Below, in pieces: positions 27,426 to 33,504 of a stretch of 64,000 nt of DNA (its first letter is position 1; each line of letters starts with the position of its first letter). Origin of the DNA: JBDRFZ01 sp043818395 (lineage in GTDB: Bacteria; Patescibacteriota; Patescibacteriia; 2-12-FULL-60-25); assembly GCA_043818395.1 (NCBI GenBank), contig JBDRFZ010000030.1, positions 15,298-79,297 of the forward strand, read 5' to 3'. The notes beneath the pieces are model-generated. The model did no database searches, was not told the origin of the DNA, and worked only from the letters and a program-made list of their open reading frames with translations. The translations under genes were made by a program, and so were the position numbers.

Positions 27426-28258
27426 GTAAAAATAAAGAAGGGTTGTAAAGGCAGTCTAGGCACCTTACAAATAAACTCAAAGGCTTGAAGGAGAGAGCAA
27501 GTCCGCGAATCCAATTTTATACACCAAGGGGTGATGGATTCGGGCGCTTTTTCCTAAAAGCTACCGAGTTCCATCACCCTTTTTGGTTGTCAGCTGGAAC
27601 TTGAAAGGCAGACCCTACATTCTGCAAAACGGGCTTCGGCCCAAGCGCGGATACTCGAGGTACATAAAAAGCGGCTAGGGCAATAGTCAACAAAGTTTCG
27701 TTCGCTACTCGCGAACACCGCCCAAAATACCGCTTCTCAATTCTGCCTTTCATATTCCAGCTCGCAAGAGCTTGAACCTTATAACTACCGCGATACTGAT
27801 TGTTTTGGAGAATGAAATAGGAGAGAGATCCTGCTCCAAGATAATGAGTCGCATCTCTATTTGGTCCCGAACTAAAACGGGACAGTTGATTCGGAGTAAT
27901 ACCAAAACCACCCGCCGAGAGAAGGGTGGCACGGCAAACAACCGGAGATCGACCTCGAAGTCCCTTAGAGAGACTTCGTAGTAACGAGTGCGTCCTGCCC
28001 TCTCCGACCGTCGGAGGGGACCGGGACAGTCGCTACTACCATGGTTATGTAATAGACGACGGTCAGGACGCGACGAACTTTGACAACAAAATTCTGCTCA
28101 AGCGGACGAACACCAATAACAATCATCTTGGGTTTCGTTTCGTCCTCTTAAGCAGAGCGCGGTTCTACTGAAGGAGTAACGCACTGGTGCGAAACTCTGG
28201 ATGATAAACGGCGCTTGAAGAACGGAGGCCGGTGGCTAGATAAACCGCCGGTTAGAAA
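27426..28258 (+). ncRNA. Candidate large structured non-coding RNA, about 830 nt
   Basis: No convincing protein is encoded on either strand. Instead I find many exact helices, several nested: 27603-27612 with 27742-27751 (10 bp), enclosing 27669-27674 with 27730-27735, then 27678-27681 with 27720-27723, then 27700-27704 with 27712-27716. Further helices: 27864-27869/27878-27883, 27908-27913/27924-27929, 27956-27962/27972-27978, 27990-27997 with 28064-28071 (8 bp), and 28093-28110 with 28139-28156 (16 pairs, two mismatches). Stable tetraloop hairpins occur: GGGC-TTCG-GCCC at 27631 and AGCTC-GCAA-GAGCT at 27759. A strong promoter lies just upstream. I do not recognise a known family such as RNase P, tmRNA, OLE, GOLLD or ROOL. 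The 3' end is not defined. Confidence 0.62.
27506..27584 (+). promoter_or_regulatory. Candidate attenuator with two mutually exclusive hairpins
   Basis: CGAATCCA (27506-27513) can pair with TGGATTCG (27535-27542), which is followed by CTTTTTCC. Alternatively GGGTGATGGA (27529-27538) can pair with TCCATCACCC (27570-27579), a perfect 10-bp stem followed by TTTTT. Both need 27535-27538, so only one can form. A 6-bp hairpin TTGTAA/TTACAA (27443-27470) precedes them. The arrangement resembles transcription attenuation or a riboswitch platform; ligand or trigger unknown. Confidence 0.5.
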
Positions 28259-28271
28259 AATGGCAAAGTAG
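28221..28271 (+). promoter_or_regulatory. CTAGATAAA-loop hairpin before a four-codon mini-ORF
   Basis: CCGGTGG (28229-28235) pairs with CCGCCGG (28245-28251) and closes the loop CTAGATAAA. Eight nt later stands ATG GCA AAG TAG (28260-28271). GAACGGAGG lies just upstream of the stem. The csx3 leader carries the same loop, context and spacing on different but complementary arms (30372-30394). The mini-ORF may be what is left of a gene. From here to 28349 the DNA is AT-rich and empty. Confidence 0.55.
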
Positions 28272-28349
28272 AACAAAAAAAATATCAAAATTAATTCGTT
28301 CGCGTCAATTTTTTCCAAACAGTATTCAATAATAAGTTCGAGGCTCGCA

Positions 28350-28457
28350 ATGAGCCAGAACAGAAAGGAGATCGAGAAAATAGCGGCACAGTTGAGTGCC
28401 GATCTCGCCGATCCGGAGCAGTTCCGGACGGTCATGGAGCTTGCGACCAACCGCTAG
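28350..28457 (+). CDS. Possible 35-residue small protein
   Basis: ATG 28350 to TAG 28457. The product begins MSQNRKEIEKIAAQLSADL and continues with a second amphipathic stretch rich in Glu and Ala, so it looks like a short alpha-helical protein rather than random translation. There is no good ribosome site (only GAGGCTCGCA ahead of the ATG). Function unknown. It lies between two structured non-coding stretches of the island and could be one of its small encoded products. Confidence 0.35.
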   Translation: MSQNRKEIEKIAAQLSADLADPEQFRTVMELATNR

Positions 28458-28830
28458 CTCCAAACCTCTCCCGCTGTTACGAGGTACAGCGGGAACAAAG
28501 AGGAACCAACCTCAAAACGCACTCGGAGAGAAGCGCACACTTCTCATCCGATCCGAATTTTGGAAGCCCATAATTACTAAACTTGGGACTAAATCCAGAC
28601 TTCAGATCGGAGCAATCCGAAAATTACTCATGGATTCTCATTTGGCATCATAATCAAAGCGGCGGTAAAAAAGCCACCCACTGAGTTATGGAACCAAACG
28701 AGAAGCTATGAAGCCGGCACGGATAAATTCTGCACGTTGCAGGATCACGTGCGCGGTTGACGCGACTCAAACACGCACAAAACAAATATCGTGGAACGCC
28801 ACGAGAATACGTTTTGTGCAAAGGAGGCAG
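28458..28830 (+). other. Non-coding stretch with hairpins and one ACTCG/GCACA element
   Basis: No protein seen. TCCCGCTG (28469-28476) pairs with CAGCGGGA (28487-28494), flanked by CCTC/GAGG. ACTCG (28521-28525) is followed by GAGAAG and CTTCTC closing a CGCACA loop (28528-28545), a short version of the motif found at 29400, 30971, 31885 and 40431. AATTTTGG near 28556 and CCGAAAATT near 28617 may pair at long range. It ends in the strong ribosome site AAAGGAGG of the next small gene. Confidence 0.4.
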
Positions 28831-29016
28831 ATGGCCCATTGGCCAGCTTCCGGCCCCCACGGCCAGTGCCCGTGGTGTGGCGCGTCTGAAGACATCGGGG
28901 ACTGCTGTCCCGATGCCCAGGCCGCCACCCGCGAGCCCGAGGCCGAGGGTTACCTCTGTGAGGGCGATGAAAACCGCTCTCACGGAGCCGACTCCACCCA
29001 TCGGGTGGAGAATTAA
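28831..29016 (+). CDS. 61-residue zinc-ribbon-like small protein
   Basis: ATG 28831 follows AAAGGAGGCAG, a near-perfect ribosome site. The product has CPWCGA, then GDCCP, and a later Cys, a plausible zinc knuckle, followed by an acidic tail. An alternative frame over the same DNA gives no motif. The gene ends inside a CTCCACC/GGGTGGAG hairpin (28990-29008). Such small Cys-x2-Cys proteins often bind nucleic acid or serve as adaptors; that is only a family-level guess. GC content is far higher than at the left side of the island. Confidence 0.5.
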   Translation: MAHWPASGPHGQCPWCGASEDIGDCCPDAQAATREPEAEGYLCEGDENRSHGADSTHRVEN

Positions 29017-29189
29017 CCCCGGTGGGGAAACAAACGCACCGGCGTGAACCGGGACAGCTCGAACAGGGCGTCATGTGACGTCGTATCGAGTTGCGGGAGA
29101 TGAGCGCCGCTTGAGGAGGGAGTGCAAGCGATCTTGCACGAGACTCCATGGCTCAAGCGCCGGAAATGACTGCCGGCGCCTAATCGCGG

Positions 29190-29442
29190 ATTAGTCACCG
29201 CGTTTCGTACATTTCCCGGGTCTATCACCTGGGTTTGAGCAAAATCCTTGCTCTCTAAAACGACAGGTCGCGGCGCTTGATCACATGATCTAACATCGCG
29301 GGTTTCACAGACCATGAATCACTCTTGAGTAATCAAGATCAATTCAAAACTGTGAGCTTGAGACGCCGTCTCCGTTTAGTAGAACGTAAAACTACAGCTA
29401 CTCGCATGCTCTCTTACGCTACTGCACAAGGCAATAGAGAGC
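29190..29442 (+). ncRNA. Repeated non-coding module, copy A
   Basis: This stretch and 30762-31009 (copy B) are about 250 nt each and share ordered blocks: TTTGAGC (29234), GGTCG, ATCGCGGG and CACAGACCATG (29295-29315), CAAAACTGTGAG (29345-29356), TTGAGACGC, GTCTCCGT and GAACGTAAA, ending in ACTCG (29400-29404) and a hairpin GCTCTCT/AGAGAGC (29408-29442) whose loop contains GCACAA. No open frame is shared, so conservation is at the RNA or DNA level. Copy B sits between csx3 and its P-loop partner. The flanking DNA 29017-29189 and 29443-29512 also shows hairpins (GATC..GATC arms near 29449-29512) but no gene. Confidence 0.6.
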
Positions 29443-29512
29443 ATCCGATCCTATTTCCGCACACTCCCATAAAGAAATCATTCTGGGTTCGTGGTTCGGA
29501 AATGAGATCGGA

Positions 29513-30034
29513 TTATGGTCGGGCGTTTTCTTCCAATGCCGTTATTCGTTCTTCGTGGCGAAGACTGGCGTTCCGAAGGGAGGAAATCTCGATATCAACA
29601 GTCCGATGATGCGTGGCGAACCAGTCAACATGCGTCAGAATCTCCTGCTTGAATTCTTGTAGATCATCCTTAGTCGCGAATCCAAGCAGATCATCCTTGG
29701 TGGCGAAACGCTCATCAAGGCGCCGGAATTGATCGTCTGTATGGGAAGATAGGTCGTGAACAGCCTCGAGTATGTCTTGAATTGAGGTTGTGTGTTCCTG
29801 GGAAACAGATTTTAACCCTGCAACGTCCGTCTTCAGCTCGGTTACATCTGATTTTAACCCTGCAACGTCCGTCTTCAGCTCGGTTACATCCTTTGCAAGG
29901 ATATTAACCGTAGATTTGAGATCGGTCATGTCCTTCGTAAGACCGGCTACGCCTTTAGAAAGACCGGCCATGTCTTTAGAAAGGCCTTGGACTACATCTA
30001 AAATCTTTTCGTTGGCTGAATCAGCGGTCATATG
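29513..30034 (-). CDS. Coiled-coil protein with heptad repeats, unknown function
   Basis: A protein of about 173 residues, almost entirely alpha-helical coiled coil. Repeats of the type TELKTDVAGLKSDV appear twice, encoded by two exact 42-bp tandem copies (29808-29890), i.e. two heptads per unit. A later part reads DEQFRRLDERFATKDDL-like. A similar two-heptad design occurs in the minus-strand gene at 40489, on the far side of the island. ATG 30034 is one choice; ATG 30082 is in frame too and neither has a clear ribosome site. The gene runs against the island's other genes and is probably an independent insertion. No catalytic motif. Confidence 0.6.
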   Translation of the reverse strand, partial: HMTADSANEKILDVVQGLSKDMAGLSKGVAGLTKDMTDLKSTVNILAKDVTELKTDVAGLKSDVTELKTDVAGLKSVSQEHTTSIQDILEAVHDLSSHTDDQFRRLDERFATKDDLLGFATKDDLQEFKQEILTHVDWFATHHRTVDIEISSLRNASLRHEERITALEENARP

Positions 30035-30401
30035 GAGAGCATTAGTGAATGAAGAATAGCATCCTCTAAATACCGCTGCCATAAATCGAGGGAGAGGTCA
30101 AGATGTGGATATTCGGAAACAGCGTTTTCTCGGTAGAAATCGTGATTCGAAAAAGTTCGAAGCACGATTTCTCTCGAGGAGAGAGAAAATTTTGATCGGA
30201 TGATCTGAAGCGACGTCTCATACGTGAGCGAATCAAATCAGGCTCGGATCGAACGGCCGCGCGTAACGGTCGATAGCTCCATCGAGAGGTGAAGAAGAAA
30301 CGTAAGCGCGGCTCCGACGCATTCGGGCAAGCGAACTCGGCGGATATTGAAACCCGCCTTTCAGAATGGAGCCCGCGGCTAGATAAACCGCGGGAGAGAA
30401 C
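30035..30401 (+). other. Structured leader of csx3
   Basis: No protein on the plus strand. GAAATCGTG (30136-30144) pairs with CACGATTTC (30163-30171), with an inner TTCG/CGAA and an outer TTTTCTC/GAGAGAAAA extension. ATCGA and TCGAT arms near 30247-30272 form another hairpin. The leader ends in the CTAGATAAA hairpin described separately. This is an unusually long and structured 5' region for a 113-codon gene. Confidence 0.45.
30372..30401 (+). promoter_or_regulatory. CTAGATAAA-loop hairpin overlapping the csx3 ribosome site
   Basis: CCCGCGG (30372-30378) pairs with CCGCGGG (30388-30394) around the loop CTAGATAAA. The 3' arm contains the start of GGGAGAG, the only candidate Shine-Dalgarno for ATG 30402, so folding would hide it. 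The matching element at 28229 has the same loop but different paired arms. Confidence 0.6.
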
Positions 30402-30743
30402 ATGGCCGGCACCTACACCGTCACCGCCACCTCCGTCACCGCCACCTCCACCCCCGCCACCCTGCTCCGGTTGAGCTTCGGCTCGCCGGCGCAGAACGAC
30501 GTCATCGTCCGCGACGCCGTCGTCGCCCTCGAGGCCCACAAGCTCGAGGGGGGGAAGCTGGTCCTACTGAATGGGCCCGCTTCCCTGCCAGTGGCTTGCG
30601 CCCTCGCGCACGGCCTCGGGCACATCTTCGGCGCCATCGGGGTCTTCGACCCCAAGATGGCGGGGTACGTAGTCGCGGTCAGTCATGACCCGACGTTCCC
30701 CGTGGGGATGACCATCCCAGCGTCGGAGGTGAAAGAGGGCTGA
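30402..30743 (+). CDS. csx3: Csx3/Crn3-like ring nuclease homologue
   Basis: A 113-residue protein with the Csx3 pattern: SPAQNDVIVRDA, GGKLVLLNGPASLPVACALAH, then FGAIGVFDPKMAGYVVAVSHDP. Csx3 (Crn3) is known to bind and degrade cyclic tetra-adenylate, the second messenger of type III CRISPR systems. Residues seen at expected active positions are His70, Asp83 and His95; Lys85 stands where the archaeal enzyme has Arg. No Cas10, Csm/Cmr gene or CRISPR array is in the window, so the role may be outside CRISPR or act in trans. The N-terminus has a Thr/Ser/Ala-rich stretch of low complexity. The start is preceded by a hairpin that can hide the ribosome site. Confidence 0.8.
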   Translation: MAGTYTVTATSVTATSTPATLLRLSFGSPAQNDVIVRDAVVALEAHKLEGGKLVLLNGPASLPVACALAHGLGHIFGAIGVFDPKMAGYVVAVSHDPTFPVGMTIPASEVKEG

Positions 30744-30761
30744 TCACCCTCTCGAAACATA

Positions 30762-31009
30762 TCTCGGATTGATCTCCGAGTTTGAGCGAAATCCCAGCTC
30801 TAGAAAATGATGGGTCGTGATACGAGATCGAGAGATTAAGTATCGCGGGTATCACAGACCATGGAATTAGAAAAAAGTATCGTGTACTGAGTACCGGGTA
30901 CTATCTCTCTAAACTCCAAAACTGTGAGATTGAGACGCAGTCTCCGTCCGTGGAACGTAAATTCACTAACACTCGAAACCCACCTAAGCCCTGCACAAGC
31001 TGCGGTGGG
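30762..31009 (+). ncRNA. Repeated non-coding module, copy B, between csx3 and its P-loop partner
   Basis: Shares the ordered blocks of copy A: TTTGAGC (30781-30787), ATCGCGGG and CACAGACCATG (30842-30862), CAAAACTGTGAG (30917-30928), TTGAGACGC, GTCTCCGT and GAACGTAAA. It ends in ACTCG (30971-30975) and the hairpin CCCACC (30979-30984) with GGTGGG (31004-31009), loop containing GCACAA. From 31010 to 31206 there is no gene, but a hairpin CCCGC/GCGGG (31175-31189) lies just before the ribosome site of the P-loop gene. Confidence 0.6.
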
Positions 31010-31206
31010 TTCCTCGAACTGAATGTTTAAAAAAATGTCGTCTCGACTAAAACGGAGAGACCTTCAATTTGAAGATCCATTCGACTCGGCCACGGTTCTA
31101 TTTTTTGGATAGGCCTTCGCTCAGGATGACAATTTTTAAACGCTCGATTCGAGGAAATGGTTCCTCCAAAACTTTCCCGCAGAACGCGGGAGAAAGGAGA
31201 CGGCTA

Positions 31207-31791
31207 GTGAAAGTCGTACTCTGTGGACCCCCGCGTTCGGGGAAGTCCTGCCTAAGGCAGGGCTTAAAGGACGCGGTACGGAGCATTCCTGGGGCTCCGT
31301 ACCCCTACGTCATCACCGCGTGCCCCGACGGGGAGGGCTCGTGGTTCCAGGAGACGGTGAACTCCGACCCCGAGGCTGCTGCGAAGTTCAAGGCGGCCTA
31401 CAAGAGCAAGTTCACCCCCGAGTTCGTGCGCAGGGTCGCGGACTCGGTGAAAAACTGCACCCTGTCTCTTACGCTGGTGGATATAGGCGGTATCCCCAGC
31501 GCAGAGAATAAAGAAATTTGCGCCGCCGCCACGCACGCCGTTCTTCTCGCAGGGGATACCTCGCGGTTCCCCGAGTGGCGTGAGTTTTGCGAGAAACTCG
31601 GAATCTCTGTCCTGGCCGAGATTGCGAGTAACTACCAAGGCCAGGAAGACTCCCCGCCGTATCTCGACGGCGACGAGGGAGTCTTCGTCGGTTCGGTTCA
31701 CCACCTCGAACGCGGTGAACCGGTCGCAGAGCGCCCGACTGTCAAGGCGCTCGCCGAGATTCTGGTCGCGTTGGTCGGCGATCAGGAGTAG
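31207..31791 (+). CDS. P-loop NTPase, the partner domain usually fused to Csx3
   Basis: A 194-residue NTPase. GTG 31207 follows AAAGGAG at good spacing and starts directly at the first beta strand, VKVVLCGPPRSGKS, whose Walker A lysine is residue 13. Later elements are CPDGEGSW, LTLVDIGG (Walker B-like), THAVLLAGDTSRFPEW and VGSVHHLERGE. From memory, this domain forms the C-terminal half of Csx3-AAA proteins in cyanobacteria and others. Here it is a separate gene 463 bp downstream of csx3, with a non-coding module between. The two products probably still act together. The longer open frame to 31069 crosses hairpins and lacks homology-like sequence. Confidence 0.75.
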   Translation: MKVVLCGPPRSGKSCLRQGLKDAVRSIPGAPYPYVITACPDGEGSWFQETVNSDPEAAAKFKAAYKSKFTPEFVRRVADSVKNCTLSLTLVDIGGIPSAENKEICAAATHAVLLAGDTSRFPEWREFCEKLGISVLAEIASNYQGQEDSPPYLDGDEGVFVGSVHHLERGEPVAERPTVKALAEILVALVGDQE

Positions 31792-31811
31792 TTAGACCAA
31801 CCGGGCGAAGA

Positions 31812-31917
31812 GATCCCTCGACTTCGCTCGGGACGACAGAGGGCAGGAGATATAGCGACTCCTCTTTTAAACAATTCGCTTATCACTCGAAGCTCGGTTG
31901 CACATCCGGGCTCTTCG
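31812..31917 (+). repeat. REP-like repeat with hairpin and ACTCG/GCACA element
   Basis: GATCCCTCGACTTCGCTCGG and the following GACGACAGAGGGC (31812-31844) are a REP-like dispersed repeat. AGGAG and CTCCT close a hairpin (31845-31864). The same ordered block recurs at 39309-39363 behind the TRAM-domain gene. ACTCG (31885-31889) then starts a hairpin with GCACA in the loop (31900-31904). A second repeat family (GGGAATCCAGG, GGATGACG) fills 31940-32010. Confidence 0.6.
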
Positions 31918-32049
31918 AATGGAAGTTTGATTGAATTCGTCATTCCCGGGAAAATGGGAATCCAGGTAGCTTGCTGATGGATCCCCGCTTTCGCGAGGAT
32001 GACGTAGATCGAAAATCCGTTCGAGGAAGAGTTCCTTGTGTTTTTCTTT

Positions 32050-32150
32050 CCGCACAGGTCCGGAACAGATGCCTATTTTGACGGATGAGTCAGATGACTC
32101 TCTCCGTCAGGCTACCTGTTATCTTAGGGGGAAGTTCCGGATCGGTGCGG
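32050..32150 (+). ncRNA. 101-nt structured element, copy 1
   Basis: CCGCACAGGTCCGGAAC (32050-32066) pairs with the 17 nt at 32134-32150 (GTTCCGG...GTGCGG) as one helix with a single mismatch. Inside, TGACGGA pairs with TCCGTCA and encloses GAGTC/GACTC. The second copy (39520-39620) has exactly the same length, about 70% identity, a conserved terminal helix with compensating changes, and invariant CTCTCTCCG and GGAAGTTCCGGATC. It stands between the P-loop gene and hicA. No known RNA class recognised. Confidence 0.62.
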
Positions 32151-32165
32151 GAATAAAAAACAAAA

Positions 32166-32390
32166 TCAAATTAGTTTTATAAAGTCTTCCGGTGACAGAT
32201 CGATATCGCGCAAAATGCCTCTGAGCGTACCGCGCGGCAAGTCTTGATTGCCATGCATGGGGATGGTTGCCAACCGACCATCACGATGGCGTAATTGAAC
32301 ATGGCTGCCGCGTTGTCGCGTAATCATAAACCCTGCTTTTTGCAGGGTTGCGATCAATATTTTACCGGAGATAACCGGAAGCGGCGGCAT
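32166..32390 (-). CDS. hicA: HicA-type mRNA interferase toxin
   Basis: A 74-residue toxin of the HicA family, a double-stranded-RNA-binding-like fold that cleaves mRNA. The typical motif is present: KAGFMITRQRGSHVQLRH with the catalytic His in GSH, then TIPMHGNQDLPRGTLRGIL and a C-terminal LSPEDFIKLI. The antitoxin hicB lies immediately upstream, five bases away. Order hicB-hicA is one of the two known arrangements. Confidence 0.93.
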   Translation of the reverse strand: MPPLPVISGKILIATLQKAGFMITRQRGSHVQLRHRDGRLATIPMHGNQDLPRGTLRGILRDIDLSPEDFIKLI

Positions 32391-32395
32391 AACGA

Positions 32396-32629
32396 TCAGA
32401 TTTGCGGTTCAGCTACTGTCTCGAAAGTCTCAAAGCTTCTGTCTTCCGGAAGTGACTCGCGATTGGCTGCCATATCTTCCAAATAAAGCTGGATGGCTTC
32501 GCGGATATTTTGTTTGGTTTCTTCCAAGGATTTGCCCCAGGTATGACAACCGGGCAACGAAGGTACGAAAGCATGAAAAGACTGACCCTCATCCGGCTCG
32601 ATGATTACTCGATAAGTCAATGCTCTCAT
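32396..32629 (-). CDS. hicB: HicB-type antitoxin
   Basis: A protein of about 77 residues with the HicB fold: YRVIIEPDEGQSFHAFVPSL, PGCHTWGKSLEETKQNIREA and IQLYLEDM. No DNA-binding tail is apparent, so autoregulation would need HicA or a longer complex. ATG 32629 precedes the first strand; ATG 32647 is also in frame. Tandem 15-bp repeats (32671-32714) lie directly upstream and could be an operator. Confidence 0.9.
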   Translation of the reverse strand: MRALTYRVIIEPDEGQSFHAFVPSLPGCHTWGKSLEETKQNIREAIQLYLEDMAANRESLPEDRSFETFETVAEPQI

Positions 32630-32670
32630 ATGTCTGAAGCCTAACATCGGACGGACGGCCTGTCAAAGGC

Positions 32671-32714
32671 CAAACCTTCCCTTGTCAAACCTTCCCTTGT
32701 CAAACCTTCCCATG
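32671..32714. repeat. 15-bp tandem repeat, three units, upstream of hicB
   Basis: CAAACCTTCCCTTGT occurs at 32671-32685 and 32686-32700 exactly, and again partially at 32701-32714. It sits between the divergent starts of hicB and the plus-strand operon at 32810, where operators or iterons would be expected. Confidence 0.75.
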
Positions 32715-32809
32715 CTTAAAAAAGGTTCTAAAATTATTTGGAATCTTTTTTGAGGATGAGTATCCTCTGGCGCGCCGGACGAATTCCGGATTTGGCCAAC
32801 GGAGGAAAC

Positions 32810-33160
32810 ATGGCCAAAAAAATTCTCTGGATGTCGCGCCATCGACCGACGGCGCGGCAGATCCAGTCGCTCCGCGTCATGTATGGCGCGGATACGGTCG
32901 TCGAAGTGGAGCCGCGGCCCTTCGACGACGCGCGACAGATCGCGCGGCGATTCAAGGAAGGCGGATTCCACGATCTCGTGGTCGTGGCGCCGCTTTCGGT
33001 CCTGGCTGTCTTGTGCGATCAGGGGCTTAAACCTCTGTGGTCACAGGCGGCCGAGGAAAACGATCCCGCGAAGATCGAATTTCGCGGGGCACGTGGGCAG
33101 GGCTACCGCTTCGTCCGGTTTCGCCGAGTGAAGCGAGTGGCAGTCGAGTTTGAGGACTAA
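32810..33160 (+). CDS. 116-residue Rossmann-like protein, unknown function
   Basis: ATG 32810 follows GGAGGAAAC. The pattern is beta (KILWMSRH), helix, beta (TVVEVEPRP), helix, beta (DLVVVAPLSVLAVLCDQG), then KPLW and a basic strand-rich end (YRFVRFRRVKRVAVEF). This alternating order fits a small Rossmann-like fold, as do several CRISPR-linked small proteins and ring nucleases such as Csx16, but I cannot establish membership. It heads a three-gene operon with a shared terminator at 33868 and follows a csx3 gene pair 1 kb away. The proposed link is contextual only. Confidence 0.6.
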   Translation: MAKKILWMSRHRPTARQIQSLRVMYGADTVVEVEPRPFDDARQIARRFKEGGFHDLVVVAPLSVLAVLCDQGLKPLWSQAAEENDPAKIEFRGARGQGYRFVRFRRVKRVAVEFED

Positions 33161-33184
33161 CAAAAACAAAAAGGAAAGGAAAAA

Positions 33185-33457
33185 ATGGTCCAGAAAGTCT
33201 GGACCCTGGCTTCGGGTCAGGAGGTCGTGGATCGCGACGTCTCGCATATCCATGCGGGCGTCACGGACGAACTCTTATCCGAGGCACTCTCGTCGCTAAG
33301 CGTAGGTGACGGAGAGCGGGTCAAATATACGCATTTCTTCAGACGCACGGTCGGTGTCTCCCATTGCGTGAAAACGCAGGACGGGGAAGCTCCGAAGCGT
33401 CATGGGCAAGCGGTCATCTGCCTTTTTGTGGACAAGATAAACGGGTGCGGGAGTTGA
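33185..33457 (+). CDS. 90-residue hypothetical protein
   Basis: ATG 33185 follows GGAAAGGAAAAA. The product has no signal peptide or membrane segment; it is mixed alpha/beta with one Cys near residue 61 and one near 79 (QAVICLFVDKINGCGS). The pattern THFFRRTVGVSHCV and DGEAPKRHGQAVICLFVD suggests a small beta-rich domain. No family recognised. Second gene of the 32810-33858 operon, 24 bp after the first. Confidence 0.55.
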   Translation: MVQKVWTLASGQEVVDRDVSHIHAGVTDELLSEALSSLSVGDGERVKYTHFFRRTVGVSHCVKTQDGEAPKRHGQAVICLFVDKINGCGS

Positions 33458-33504
33458 TTGGTTCTCTCGCAAGTCCACCCCAAAACTCCGGAAAGGAGAA
33501 AACC

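Noticed and set aside
27772..28171. Two open frames over the large RNA
   Set aside because: Arg/Thr/Ser-rich low-information products, no ribosome site, and the codons coincide with both arms of strong helices.
29513..30082. Antisense Ser/Pro-rich frames opposite the coiled-coil gene and around 30289-30539
   Set aside because: They are shadows of the minus-strand heptad gene and of the GC-rich csx3 start; the poly-Pro frame is the third-position echo of Thr codons.
31069..31206. Extended N-terminus of the P-loop gene
   Set aside because: The extension crosses a hairpin and REP-like sequence; the GTG at 31207 has the ribosome site and starts at the first strand of the fold.
28458..31206. Integron-type cassette array with attC sites
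   Set aside because: Imperfect palindromes recur behind small genes, but no RYYYAAC/GTTRRRY core pairs and no integron integrase were found.
32050..32150. Hammerhead or twister ribozyme
   Set aside because: Part of the 101-nt element (GATGAGTC) resembles a hammerhead core, but the GAAA and cleavage-site partners are missing in both copies.
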